NCBI GenBank assembly: GCA_024509875.1
Contig: JAMPIV010019840.1
Span: 124,001-188,000 of the forward strand
Source: Oreohelix idahoensis
Lineage: Eukaryota; Mollusca; Gastropoda; Stylommatophora; Oreohelicidae
Direction: 5' to 3'
DNA length: 64,000 nucleotides
Below, piece by piece: positions 10,438 to 27,600 of this stretch; within the stretch, counting starts at the first letter, position 1, and every line of letters starts with the position of its first letter. Position numbers and translations under genes: made by a program. Below the pieces are notes generated by a model, which saw only the letters and a list, made by a program, of their open reading frames with translations, was not told the DNA's origin and ran no database searches.

Positions 10438-12260
10438 TTATTTGATGGGGTGGCATTTTAGGCCTTGACGTATCGTCTGGTTGCGGACCATGTCTCTTCT
10501 TGTTACTTCAACCACCTTCCTCAGATACCTCATTTCTGAGGTTTGGATCTGGCTTTTGTGGGTTGTAGTCATTGCCCATGACTCGCATCCATATGTCAAG
10601 ACTGGGACATAGGTGGAGCGGTATACAGCCATCTTCATTTTCTTACCAACATCTCTCTGTTTGAGGAATCCTCGATTTATGGCCTGGAAAAGTCTCCCAA
10701 GGCTGCATTTTGAGTGGCCTCTGAGAAGGGATGTGCCTCTATGGTTTCCACATTGTCGATTGTCACTCTTTTTGAAAATTGGTGTTATGATTGCAATCTC
10801 CCAATCCTTTGGTATGGTCTTGTTGCACCATGCTGCCTGTAGGACCCTTAAGAGTAATAGGTCGCCTGATGCTCCCATGTACTTAACCATTTCTGGTGTT
10901 ATACCATCATGCCCTGCTGCTTTGCCCATCTTGATTTTCTCCAGTGCTGCCTTCAGTTCTTCCATCTTTATGTCATCTTCATCACCATTTGTTTTATCTT
11001 CTGTGCTAGTGGTTATCATTTCTGATGCTTGACCTTGCTCACCATCAAGGAGTTCTGAGAAATATTCTTTCCATCTTTCCATTACTTCCTTCGGGGCAGT
11101 AAGCAATTTGCCTTGCTTGTCCTTTATAAATTTGAGAGGGCATTGTTTTTCCCTCCTCATGTTCTTTAGGGTCTTATAGAACAATTTCTGATTTTCTTGC
11201 GCATCTTTTCCTAGCTTTTCTCCAAATTCTTCCCAGGACTTCTGTTTTGCTGCTAGCACCTAGTTCTTTGCTTCTGTTCTGAGTATCACATATTCTCTAT
11301 ATTTCTCTATTTGTCCTGCTGTGTTTTTAGCTCCTAAGTATTGTTTCCATGCCATTTTCTTCTCTCTTATTTTCTCTTTGACTTCCTCTGTCCACCAAGG
11401 TGTCCTCTTTCTCTTGTTCCCAAGTCAGACTTCACCACATGCTTCTGCAGCAGCTGTCTTTATGATGTCCTTGAATTTAAGTCACAGGGTTTCCAAGTCA
11501 TCAGGTTGTTGTTCTGTGTTTCTCACTGTCGTAGCAATAAGCCCCTGATATCTGGTCTTAATTTCTGGCTCTCTCAGCTTGTAGGTCTTAATGCTCATTT
11601 CTTCTGTTCGTTTACTTGGTTTCTTGTGTGATGCTGGGCAGTTCCTAGGCTGAGCAACTCTTTCAGTTGTTCTTTTGATTGTAAGCAGGTAGTGATCACT
11701 TCCAATCTCTGGCCCCCTCCAGACTCTAGCATCCCGGACATATTTGAATGAGCTCCTCCTAACAATGGCATAGTCGATCACTGACTTCTCATTCTTTGTT
11801 GGTTCACACCTAGTGTATGCATGTATGCGCTTATGGGGGAACTTTGTGTTGGTAATGATCAGATTCTGCTCACTGCAGAATCTGAGGAGTCGCTTTCCAT
11901 TGTCATTGAGAGTATCTTCTCCATATCTTCCGATAACTCCACCCCATCTAGCATGGTCATTTCCAACTCTGGCATTGAAATCTCCGAGTATGATAATTTC
12001 ATCTAGGCAGTCATCCACTGTCCTTTGAAGCAGCTCGAAGAATTCCTCCTTGACCTCTGCTCGCTCTTTCAGATGTGGGTACACCACTGTATAGCAGCGT
12101 GTTGCCATCGATATCCATGACTCCTTGTCCCCTTTTCTTTGTTTCGGTAATAGCCAGGATTTCTAGTTTTGCTTTCCTCATCTCTCCCACCAGCTCCTCT
12201 TCTTTCCCATTTATACTTCTTGTGTTCCAAGTTCCATAAGTCGTAGTCCGTTCCAGTTCA
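10438..12260 (-). pseudogene. LINE-b: endonuclease plus internally deleted RT
   Basis: Non-LTR retrotransposon remnant on the minus strand. Its APE-type endonuclease begins near 12245 (TWNTRSINGK), shifts frame near 12110, and continues to 11482 with ILGDFNARVG and GSDHYLL, motifs typical of LINE endonucleases. After a linker, RT starts at 11259 (GKAAGHDGITPEM) and reaches the NHRG(T)SLL motif near 10750, then jumps directly to the C-terminal region (LTYGCESW). The RT palm with the YxDD box is missing, so the copy is dead. Clade not resolved. Confidence 0.75.
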
Positions 12261-16843
<4,583 letters not shown>

Positions 16844-16882
16844 TAAACCTTGCAAGTGTGATGTTTGTGGTGCAGCATTTAC
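16844..16882 (+). pseudogene. Out-of-frame zinc-finger remnant
   Basis: Sequence after the stop still matches the start of another finger ([10 protein letters not shown]) but in a shifted frame. A small indel in the linker (CATACAGGAAATAA replaced by CACAGGTAATAA) created the present stop, so the array was once longer. It breaks off where a LINE-a fragment begins. Confidence 0.7.
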
Positions 16883-16929
16883 TCAGAGTACTGGAACAGA
16901 CAGACACCTTCACATACCTAGGATGCATA
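16883..16929 (+). mobile_element. LINE-a fragment, left part
   Basis: Matches the minus strand of the LINE-a copy near 52430 (CAGACAGACACCTT...CATACCTAGGATGC). It continues at 18259 after the mariner insertion. Confidence 0.75.
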
Positions 16930-18258
16930 TGAGGGAAGGTCAAAAAGTAATGCCTCATATTTTTTATGTATGTAAATACTGCAGCGGTGTGCAATTTGTA
17001 AATTTAGCAGGATTCCTCAAATACTCTTCTGCACTGTATAGCATTACCAACCTGTTTCAGTAACAGGTGGCACCACTGTAACAGTTTAAAAATGGCTGCC
17101 AAAGACGTTCGGTTGAAACAATGTTATGTCATAGAATTCTTCAATGCTGAAGGCGAGACCCCAATTTGCATCCACGAACGTTTGAAGAATGTTTATGAAG
17201 ATTCAACAGTGGATGTTAGCACTGTCCGACGTTGGGTACATCGTTGTGACGAAGCTGAAGTAGGTCAATCCTCAATGGCTGACGCAAAGCGGACTGGCCG
17301 TTCGTCTACCGCTGTTGACTCCACACAACATTCATCGAGTTGATGGTATCAATCGTGGTGACCATCGGGTAACACTGGATGAACTTTCTTCCATGTTGTC
17401 CATTAGTAAAGGCAGTGTCCAGAACATCATTAAAGACTTGGGTTATTCAAAAGTTTGTGCACGGTGGGTACCCAGAATGTTGACAGACAGACATAAAGAA
17501 ACAAGGAAAACCATAGCCATCAACCTCCTGCACCGTTACGAAACTGAAGGAGAAGAGTTGTTATCGAATATTGTGACAGGTGATGAGACTTGGGTTCATT
17601 TTTTTAACCAGAATCCAAGAGGCAGTCAATGGAATGGCATCACACAACATCGCCGACAAGAAAAAAGTTCACCATCTGTAGGGAAAGTTATGGCCTCCGT
17701 GTTTTGGGATGAGAAGGGTGTGATTCTTCTCGACTTCTTGGAACAGGGAAACACGGTGAATGCAGACCACTACATTGAAACTTTGAAGAAGCTTAGAGGT
17801 CGTCTTCGGCGACTTTACCCATTAAAAGATCAGAGAACTGCACTACTGTTGCACGATAATGCCACACCACACACCGCTAAACGCACCATTGATGTGATTA
17901 CAGAATTTGGCTGGACATTATTACCACATCCTCCTTACAGTCCCGATCTTGCACCTTCTGACTTCCATCTGTTTGGACCACTGAAAGAAGATCTTCACGA
18001 ACATCACTTTGAAGACACTGAGACCCTTAAATGCGCCGTACGCCAGTGGTTTAGGAAAAAGGACACAAATTTTTACCATGCGGGGATACATGCCCCTGTG
18101 AGAAGATGGACAAAAACTGTAAGAAATAACGGAGACTACATTGAGAAATAAATTTTTGAAGTTCAGACTTGGCAACATTTCAATGTGAATTTTATCTGTT
18201 TTCTTGCCTATTGAATGAAATTAAAAATTACGAGGCATTACTTTTTGACCGTCCCTCG
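16930..18258 (+). mobile_element. mariner element, 1.33 kb
   Basis: Inverted terminal repeats GAGGGAAGGTCAAAAAGTAA (left) and its complement with one change (right, 18231-18257). Both extend through ATGCCTC, giving about 28 bp. TA is duplicated at 16928-16929 and 18259-18260. It was inserted in a LINE-a fragment whose sequence resumes exactly after the right TA. Confidence 0.93.
17092..18151 (+). pseudogene. mariner transposase, single frameshift
   Basis: Cut-and-paste transposase of the DD34D mariner type. ATG 17092 opens an N-terminal helix-turn-helix region (VRRWVHRCDEAE). One frameshift near 17315-17340 moves to the second frame, which is open to 18151. Catalytic motifs are all present: GDETWVH (first Asp), HDNATPHTA (second Asp), YSPDLAPSDFHLF (third Asp). 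With one indel the rest of the gene is uninterrupted, so it was lost recently. Confidence 0.92.
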
Positions 18259-18425
18259 TAGTAACACCAGATGGCAGAGCAAGCAGAGACAACAACAGAA
18301 TGAACAAAGCAAGAACAGCCTTTTTTAGTCTAAACAACATCTGGAAGTCCTCTCAGTACAGCACAAGCACAAAATTAAGATTATATCAGAGCTGTGTGCT
18401 TTCTGTGCTTCTCTATGGTGCTGAA
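18259..18425 (+). mobile_element. LINE-a fragment, right part
   Basis: Continuation of 16883-16929 across the mariner; collinear with the LINE-a copy at 52275-52430 on the opposite strand (AAACAACATCTGGAAGTCC, CTTCTCTATGG). Confidence 0.75.
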
Positions 18426-19031
18426 TAATACAGTGTTCAGTTTGGGACTGTGTACAGTTTATCCATACTGTTAATGTCCTTGCGTAACAAAGATGACATA
18501 TTACATTTTTTTTTGTTGCAGTTTTTCAGACTCATATCTTCTGTTGTAATTATAGTACAATGTTTATTTTTACACAGCAACTTGGAGCAACATTCCAACT
18601 ATGACTAAAAGCCACTTTAAAACTGGAGTTTCAAACAATGACAAAATTGACTAAGGTTTTCCCCTCTTTTAACTTTAGCATTATAATGTGCTCCAAGACA
18701 AAGCTCCATTCCTTGATGTTATTATTTTCAGTTTCTAGCCACAATACAGCCTACACCCCCCGATAGCTCTTTCGGTTTTCTGGACTCCACTGTAGAGCAA
18801 CGTGTCACCATAATATTCCATGTTCCATAAGTCTTAATCCATAGTGTACCAGTTCGTCACCTTTAAGATTAATCTGGATTTTTCTCTTGTATAATGGGTA
18901 CTTGTAATCTGGTTTCTTAACATATGGATGCTAATCATGGGCAATGGCTACAAAGAATAGGAAACAAAGAGCCAGGGATCTTGACCTTCAGGATGACCTT
19001 GACTTTGCTATGACAATATTAGACATTCTCT
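18426..19031. other. Repeat Y scrap and decayed LINE-b endonuclease start
   Basis: 18428-18452 (CAGTGTTCAGTTTGGGACTG) matches repeat Y found at 49233 and 60853. About 18810-18915 resembles the 5' endonuclease region of LINE-b on the minus strand (compare 12210-12310). Nothing else recognised. Confidence 0.5.
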
Positions 19032-19043
19032 GAAGGACCAAGG

Positions 19044-19674
19044 TGTTTGGGGAAACTCTAAACTCACAATGAAGACCAAAGCTGCGGTATATAATGCCTG
19101 CGTCACCAGCACACTCCTATATGGCAGCGAGACCTGGACGACCTATGCTAAGCAAGAAAGAAGGCTCAATACCTTCCATTTGCGGTGTCTACGCCGCATC
19201 CTCGGCATCTCGTGGAAAGATAAAGTGACAAATGTCGAGGTGTTGTCACGTGCTGGCCTTCAAAGTATGTATACGCTTCTTAGACAGCGCAGACTTTGCT
19301 GGCTTGGCCATGTTCGCCGCATGGAAGATGGTCACATCCCAAAAGATATCTTCTACGGACAATTAGCAGATGGCAAGAGAACAGTTGGGCGACCACAGCT
19401 GAGGTTCAAAGATGTGTGCAAGAGAGATATGAGGGCACTGGACATGGATCCAGCAACATGAGAGGATGAAGCTGCCGATCGCACTAAGTGGCGATGCTAT
19501 TTATGGCGCCACCTCAGATTGGGCGAAGAGAGGCTCACACAAGAAGCAGAGGTGAGGAGAAAACGTCGAAAGGAGCACCAGGAAAATAAGCAGCTGAGGG
19601 CTGTCACCTCAGGGGCGCATTCCCATAGTCAGTTATGACTGAAGGGGCTATTATTATTATTATTATTATTATTA
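19044..19674 (+). mobile_element. LINE-d, 5'-truncated, with 12-bp target duplication
   Basis: Flanked by gaaggaccaagg at 19032-19043 and 19675-19686. It ends in an (ATT)n tail, as expected for target-primed reverse transcription of a 5'-truncated LINE. Confidence 0.88.
19069..19638 (+). pseudogene. LINE-d RT C-terminal region
   Basis: C-terminal part of a LINE ORF2, after the RT palm. Recognisable segments are LLYGSETWT, LRRILGISW, RRLCWLGHVRRM and GRPQLRFKDVCKRD, a combination common to many animal LINEs. One in-frame TGA at 19459-19461 interrupts an otherwise open frame. The catalytic part of RT was never copied, so it cannot act. Confidence 0.8.
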
Positions 19675-19724
19675 GAAGGACCAAGGACTAGACTGGAACT
19701 AAGCCAGTAAGATAGTATGGCGCT

Positions 19725-21464
19725 TGTTGCTGTCGTTTTTGACGGTTTCAATAGATGTAAATCTATGTAATAATTTTGTGATGATCTAAGATACATAACT
19801 GTATGTTAACTCCCTGGGACAGGTTGATTTAGGGTTATCTACCCTTGGTTGGTCATTGTGTTGACCTGTCTTAAGTCGGGGGTCAGCTGTTCTCAGTTCT
19901 GTTCTGTCCACGCATGCACTAGTCTGTTAAGCGCGAATTGGAGAACTTCTGTCTGGTGTGATGAGCTGGGTTCTGTCCAGACGAAGACGTCCGTTGTTCT
20001 TCTCTGCATTATCTGGGGAAAGATAGTCTTCTGTGTGACTGTAATGTCAGTGATTCTCCCCAGAGTTATTCTGTTCATCAGGATTGATGACAGTTGTTAT
20101 TAAGTGTAGTTTTTGGATTTCTGGCAACGGTAAAATAACTTTATTATTACGCCTATGGCAGAACATTTAGTATGAACCTGTGAATAGCGCTCACAGTTCT
20201 TTGTTATACAGAGTCCATTATGTGTGCTCGATGGAGCCAGGTTAGAATAATCATCTAACAGTATGACAGAAGTCCAGTGGAGAGATTAATATTAAAACCG
20301 CAGGTTGGCGGTATATTTTTGGTATGGATGATAATGCCTACCTTTGAAAATTACACAGTTGTTCATCAACCATTATAGAGGTCCGCCATTTCGGACGCCA
20401 TATTTGAGCAGAAGAAGAAATGTCTGGCAGATGAAGTCTTAACTTTCTACTACACAAGTTCATAGACTTTGATGTTGATTATCTGGATCCGCCTTATCAT
20501 GCGGTATATATTTGTTAAAGGTCTACCTGACGCGCTTAGTCAGAGGCCGTGAGCTACTGTAAGAAAGCATGTATATTGTCAAGCCAGCTTTACTAGCATT
20601 ATACATACGAGCTATGCAGAAGTGACTATGCTCGATGTTTACATTCATTAATACACATGAACTGTCCATGATCCTTTGTGCCATTGACTGTGTTGTCTGT
20701 CAACGTACTGTTGCCGTATTTTTTTTTTTTTTTTTTTTTTGCGTACGCCCGCTAATACTCGAGGCAAAATCTCAGGTTATTACTAATGTCTAACCTGACA
20801 TTGATTTTACGTGAGTATCCCTTTTTTCTTGTACAGAGACAGGTGTCCCTCGCCATTCAGGCAAATACTCTCCGATTTCGGAGGTACCCATTGCAGCTGG
20901 GTTGGCTCAGGAGCCGCCAATCCCTGGTCGATGACACTCCTTCAAATGTACTCGCCAGGTCTCGAGTTAATCCAGTCCAATTCCCGGTCGACGAAAAATC
21001 CTCAAATGCCGTCGCCCGGGTTTGATCCTGAATCACCCGGTCGCCAGAGCGGTGTTGTAACCACTACGCTAGCGCGGCTCATTGCCGTATTAAATGTTGA
21101 AGAAAATTCCAGCTGCATTATAACCATCTATGTCTTCTAAGTGTGGTGGAGTGAGCCTATACGACTTCGTGTTCTCGATCTGCTGATATACACACACCAT
21201 TACTCACTACAACATCTACTACTTATTCTGCACACCTGAGTCTACATGTATGCTGTTATGTGTGAGTGTCTGCATTACACCCCTGGCAGTGCCTCACGTT
21301 GATGACCTAAATACACTCAACGCTGATCTGTCCAGGTGATCAATGACACGCCCACTCAGCGACACTTCAACACGGTTCAACTACCAGATTTCCACACGAG
21401 CAAACACACTTTACATCCAGACGGTAAACAGGACATTACATCTGTGTCACATCTGGTTGTTACA
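19725..21464 (+). repeat. 5' LTR of A2
   Basis: Starts TGTTGCTGTCG, as does the 3' LTR at 35208. It ends in TTACA, followed after 2 nt by TGGTGGCCCAGA. Without the SINE and one copy of its target duplication it is about 1.37 kb. The last ~310 bp have no counterpart in the 3' LTR, which stops at 36366. Confidence 0.75.
20721..21081 (-). repeat. tRNA-derived SINE with target duplication
   Basis: Minus-strand SINE inserted in the A2 5' LTR. Its head (right end) has a perfect A box (TAGCGTAGTGG, rc of 21061-21071) and a decayed B box about 35 bp on. Its tail (left end) is a run of 20 T on the plus strand. The 10-bp duplication ttgccgtatt lies at 20711-20720 and 21082-21091; the 3' LTR has the site uninterrupted. 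Confidence 0.9.
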
Positions 21465-21466
21465 TC

Positions 21467-21484
21467 TGGTGGCCCAGATTTGTG
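21467..21484 (+). promoter_or_regulatory. Putative primer binding site of A2
   Basis: TGGTGGCCCAGATTTGTG begins 2 nt after the LTR end. Its first nine bases match the complement of the 3' end of metazoan tRNA-Ile as I recall it; the rest does not match well. Confidence 0.45.
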
Positions 21485-22773
21485 GGTTTCTACATAACAT
21501 TGTGGAGTGATAGATACGCAGCGAACAGTGCTAAGCAGGACTACGGATTTTTACTGCTTCATGGACCACAACTGCTTGTGATGTCGATTTATGCTGCGCT
21601 ACAATAGTGAACACCCCTCTCTACATTGAGACAGTCATGGACATACATGTTTATACTTAAGTCAAGTTGTTACGTTCAAGTCACATTGTTTACATGCAAG
21701 CTCTGATTGGAAACAAATAACAGTTCCAGCTGTTGATTACATACTGTATTCTAAAAATATCGACGTTGGATCTTCCGGTTTCAACTGGTGTCGAGAAAGA
21801 TTTTGTAGCTACACTTTGGAGACCACTACCAGTTGTCAAGTCACAGTGACCTTTAGCTGTGAATCTTCTTCCATTGTGTTTACAGTTGTACCGCATTGCA
21901 TTGCATCTTTGCGGGTATTTGAGGATTGTGCTTAAAGATAAGTGGCCCGTTTTTGTGGACTGTGCCTTTATTTATGTTCAACTGAGCCTTCCTCTGTACA
22001 CATTCTTTATATTGTGTATTTATATTGTACATGCATTCATTTGTTTACATATTTTATGTTTACATGTTGTGTTAGTGTGTATGTTAGCGGGTTGGTTGGG
22101 AAGGTGACTCCTTTAGTATACCACGTGATAGAGGTTCTATTGTGAGCGTGTCTTTAGGGACTGGGCATATTTCCCACAGCGGAAATTGCGAGCGACGTGT
22201 GTTGCTATTTTTTATTTTTTTCTTATTTGTGACGAGATGTGTTAGTGTTGTTTTCGTCATTTTTTTTCTCCATTCTTTGATTTTTGATTGGTTTGGTTTG
22301 TAATTGTCCGTCTCTCCTTCCTTTCATTTATTTCTATACATCTTTTTGTTTATAACAATGTTGTCATTTGTTTATTTTCGCAGTCATCAGTGCAATTTTT
22401 GCAACATTAGATTTAGTTAAGCTTTATTTTCATTTGACTTCTGCGATCGTTTTCGTTTGTTTACTTTATATTCTTGTCTTTGTATTGTTATTGTATACTT
22501 GTTTACCACACACAGTCTATATATATACTTGGTCATGAACTATTATTGTTAATATGATGCACTTTTCAGACGCAGGTTATTTATGATCATATTATTATAA
22601 ATAAACAAGGTGATTATACAGGTTTTGATTAAAAGACTTGTCTCCCACGGAGTTTGGGATAAAATAAAGTGAAGTGAGTATACAAGTCTAGTATTACAGA
22701 CTTGTCTCCCACTGAGGTTGGGATAAGGTAATTTATTTAATTTTTCAGGTCTGATCTCACATTATTAGACAGA
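21485..22773 (+). other. 5' leader of A2
   Basis: Non-coding leader of about 1.3 kb. It holds two near-identical 34-nt direct repeats, 22634-22667 and 22698-22731 (agacttgtctcccac then gagttTGGGATAA-like), 40-50 nt before gag. Confidence 0.6.
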
Positions 22774-24294
22774 ATGTCTACATTACAATACTTTATTGAA
22801 CAAGGGAAAACTCTTGGTAAAACTGGTGATAAGTTGGAGGAATTCACAACGACTGAATATGCCAATGCATTGAAGTCAGAGGAAAAGAGACTGAAAACAG
22901 AAAAAGAAGGTGAACAAAAGAAGATGGAAACTGAGAATTTAAGATTGCAAATGCAGGCAGATGAAAGGAAATTCCAGATGGAAGAGAGAAAACTTGTAGC
23001 TGAGAATAAAAGATTAGACAGAGAAGCTGCTGCTGAAGAGAGAAAACTTGAAGCTGAGAATAAAAGATTAGACAGAGAAGCTGCTGCTGAAGAGAAAAAA
23101 ATTCAAGCTGCTGCTGAAGAGGGGAAACTTCAAGCTGCTGCTGAAGAGAGAAAACTTGCTATTGAAGAGAAGAAACTTCAAGCTGCTGCTGAACAGAGAA
23201 AACTTGCTATTGAAGAGAAGAAACTTCAAGCTGCTGCTGAAGAGAGGAAACTTCAAGCTGCTGCTGAAGAGAAGAAACTTCAAGCTGCTGCTGAAGAAAG
23301 GAAAGCAAAAATGGAACATGAGATAAAACTTGCATCTTTGGAGTTGGAGAAATTAAAAGTGATGATTATGAGTGTTCCTCAATCAACTTCGGGTAGGATA
23401 AAGGAGAATACTTATAAGGTCAAACTACCTCCTTTCAACCCTTTAAGGATGACATAACGCACTACCTTGATAGATTTCAATTAACATGCGTAACGCATAA
23501 GGTAGATAAGGAACAATATGTCGGACAACTGATGGAGTTACTTTCAGGTGAACCATTAAGTACTGTAATGGCAGTAGAGGAAACTGATAGAACTAATTAT
23601 TATGTTGTCAGGGCAACCTTACTTAAGAGATATCAATTAAAAGAAGAAGATTATCATCTTCGTTTTAAGACAATGCTACCAGAAACTGGAGTAGAGTTCT
23701 CTGATTTTATTACGAAGATACGCCTTACATTCACACATTGGATTGAGCTGTCTAAAACAGAAAAAACATATGAAGCCCTTATGGACTTACTACTTAGAGA
23801 TAAAGTTATGTCATCTGTCATTGAGTCTTTCCTTGCTTTTCTTCATGAGCATAAACCTAAGAACATAAAAAGACTTGGAGGAATATTGTTGCCAGTACGT
23901 AACTGCACATCCCCATGCTACTGTTAGTAATTCTAAAGTGAAGGAAGAGTTGCCTCTGCAACACCATATGGCACTAGCTTTATGCATAAATTCAAAGGTG
24001 CTCAACACAATTTTAATAAGAAGAGCAATCGTAATTATGATCAGAATCAAGGTAACCGATCACATAATGGGTCTTCTACAAATAACTGGAGGAGATCTGA
24101 TAGTCCTCGTTATCCTGGGTCCTATAATTATGGAAACTTCTGGAGAGGTAGTTACAATAGACACTATCAAGGTTATTCTTCGCGGGGACATCGAAACCAA
24201 ACAGGTAGACACTATAATCAATGGGAAAATGACAATGGTGATGGTGGAAACTGCGATTCGAACCAGAACGGTGGTCGTGGTAGATCAAACTATA
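22774..24294 (+). pseudogene. gag: Gag of A2, frameshifted
   Basis: Begins ATG 22774 with a TLQYFIEQ motif like A1 and A3. A coiled coil follows, built of short repeated Gln-Ala-Ala-Ala-Glu-Glu units (about 22990-23310), then the capsid-like part (LPPFNP... YLDRF). Frames change near 23440, 23870 and 23960, so the protein is dead. The C-terminal tail is Asn/Arg/Gly/Ser/Tyr-rich with no CCHC knuckle. The tail resumes after Tc1-2 at 28460. Confidence 0.85.
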
Positions 24295-24611
24295 CTACTC
24301 GTCAAAAGTCAAGGGCCACTTAGAAAAACCTTGGTTGAAACCATATAACAAATCTGATATAAACGTAATTGGTATCAGTCAAAACAGCATTTATTGAATA
24401 CCAAATTGACATGTCATGTAAAGAAATGGAAACACACATTCAAACGCAATGAAGCTGTGAAGTGTGTCACCCACCTTTTCAAAAGTCACACAATAGATAT
24501 TGGACAAATAGACATTTCAAAATCGGGTATGACCACTGTTTGCAGCAAGGGTCCGAAGAGTATCCTGAGGAACAGCTAGCCATTCCTGATTCAGAAATGC
24601 AGTCAGCTGTG

Positions 24612-27600
24612 CTACATCCATTGGAAGGGGTGATTTGTTGACAATCTTCGACCAAGGACATCCCAGAGGTGCTCAATCGGAGAAAGGTCAGGTGAATGAG
24701 CTGGCCACGCCATCCTGATGATTCCATGTTGCTGAATAAACTCATTCACCACACGAGCTTGATGGGGTCGAGCGTTATCATCTTGGAGGATGGCATTACC
24801 ACCTATGGCCTCCAGAGCAGGCTGAACAATTGGTCTCAAGATTTCGTTCTGGTATCTTGGGCCGGTCAAGTTGCCTTGGATGATGTAGAGTGGGGTCCTG
24901 CCGTGTCTGTAGAAGCCTCCCCGACCATGACAGAACCCCTACCATAACGATCCACCTCTCGAATTGTGTCATCAGTAAATCGTTCTCTAGGTCGTCTCCA
25001 AACTCGAATCCTGCCATCATTGAATGACACAGTGAAGCGAGATTCATCAGTGAAGAGAACTTGACTCCATTGTTGCCTTGTCCATCGGATGTGCTGCAAC
25101 ACCAAGCAACACGGGCTCTGCGATGAGCAGGAGTAAGAGGGATTCTGACTGCAGAACGTCGAGCAGCCAGTCCAAATTCATGTAAACGTCTGCGAATGGT
25201 GCTTTGACTGACATTAACTAGGTACCACAAACTGCCTCTTGCGCGGCGGTCGAAAAATTCTGTGACACGCAAGCAAGGCCCAATTTGGGCCCTTTTCAAC
25301 CTCACTCTGCCTAGTAATTAATTTGCCTTTTCTAAATAAAAATTATATCTTCTGGTTCCTTGATCTTTCTTCTTTCATAATATGTCAATTATAACTTTCT
25401 GCGTGTCACTGAAATTGAGTGAGACAACAAACAAAAACACCATTAAAACTGCTCTTGCCGTGCGCTAGCTGACTGGCACTCAAGAAAGCGAATTTCCCTG
25501 AAATGACCCCCACTTCATTCAAAGCGTCCGCGCTATGTCCTCAAAAATGCTACACTAATACGGTTTTCACCAATGAGAAGAGCGGAAACTGAAGTTTACG
25601 CACTCGTAACACGAGGCACAGATTTTTTAAAGGAAGACATCGTAAATTTGAAGTGAATGAGAAAGTTTGGATTTTAATACACATCTGGGAGGCCTACCTA
25701 CACTCGTGTTACATCAAACAAATGAGCAACCATTCTGCTAAAATCGTATCAAAGTTTTAAAGATCAGAGTTATTTGAGGAAAGAGCGAACGAACGTTAAA
25801 AGAGTAGCCTACACCTCCCATCTTTCTCGGCGCGGAAACGCGCAATGGCGGCTGTTCCAATTGACAATCCCGATAACGATGGGCCGGCTGTACGGGACAC
25901 AGCACGTATTTGACTCAGGCGCTGAATTGAAAGTTTCACCAATGGAAGTCGACGCAATATGTGTTCTGAGTAAGTTTTGAACTTTGTTTTATTTCTATTC
26001 ATTTCAGACCTATTTTGTTTATTTGCAATATAGCAACGGCAAGTGACGGAGGGTGGATGTATTAGTAAAAGAACAGCCAAATGTGGCTGCTCGATTCACA
26101 CATTTAGACAGAACGTTTTTCGTTTTTTAAGCAATTTTGGGGATGGGGTATTGTTGTTTATGTAACTATTTGGTTGTTTTATCGGACCATCACCATTTTC
26201 TAAACATTCGGTATCAGAATTAAGGTCTAACGCTTAGTAACAGTTTGTAAAACCGCTGACCTCGTTTCGATAACGTGATGGATGTCAAAGGTCATGTTTA
26301 GAATTTACCTTTCTTACATTTGTGAGTGTTAATTTTTTTTTTTAAATTGTCTCTCTCGCTTAATTAACCTGTTTTTTTTTCTCAATTATTTCAGGGGACG
26401 ATCGTTATGGTGCACATTTTTCAGTGACGGGAAGAGCCAGACGTCGGGCTCTGCCACTGATTTCTACTGTGACAAACAGACTATTGGCACAGTTCTGTCT
26501 TCTGGAGGACTAGGAAAATGGAACATGGGAGCTAGTACGTCTTGTTGTGTAAAGTTTATATATCATATTATTTCCTCTCATTCTCTGATGTTAAAAATCA
26601 TTAGGCTACTATGTAGTTGAAGCTTTCCTAGAAGCCTCTATAGGTTTTGAGTTTATTTTGCAATTACAAACATAAAAGACATGACATAATCCATGTAAAA
26701 GAGAGACTTACAATCTACTGTATAATTAATATAATGATTTAAATGGTAAATGCAGTAAAAATTAATGCCGCAATAAATGCTTAATGATTAACAAATGGAA
26801 AGAAAAAATAATTTGGTTGACATTTTTTGTATTAATAAAAAACACAATCATGCAATTTGTCCTCTTCCCGTCCCTCCCAATGAATTTCTTTCAGGTGACC
26901 TCTTAGTTTCTCTGTGCTATCCGAACAGAATGTGAGTAAAGGACAGCTACAGTACAACAAGCCAGTGCCCTGAGAGGAGATTCACTTGAGGACTTTCTGA
27001 ACACACAATTATCTTTTGATGCAGCTGACCTCAAGTGACAGTGAGTTGGACACGGACTAATATGTAATGTTTCTTTGTTTCTAAAAATCAAATTTTAAGC
27101 AGTAAAGGTTGTTTCAATCAAGAAAATAACCATCAATTTGAATTGTACAACTCAAATTACATAAATATGGAAGTTTTCACCTCTATAGCTGCAATATTTA
27201 TGATTTTATGACAACATTTGGAATTTCATGAGATTTTTCTTCCGAACTGCAAATTTAGCCTTTGATCCATTTTTACATAATGCAGTTTTATAGTATTCAG
27301 TATTTCATGTGGCTCAAAAAAATTAAGCATCAAGTATATAATGCTCTCTTTAAGCTCAATAAATCTTATAGCTTTCCTGTGTGTAGTTTTTTATTTATGA
27401 GTGCATGAAAATGCATATTTGCACTTTGCGAGCACAACAATGAGACTTGAAATTGTATTTTTTGTCAATTTTCATGGACTATAATTCATTTAATTGATTT
27501 GTTGTACTTCCCATGTTTCTTTTCTGCAATAAGAACTTGTATGACTTTGTACAAAAAGCATTATTGACTTGGTAAGTGTTTGTTTACTGTAGTTATGATT

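Noticed and set aside
23068..23319. Ser/Phe/Leu-rich minus-strand frame
   Set aside because: Antisense of the repeated gag coiled coil of A2; the same applies to 41661-42014 opposite B gag.
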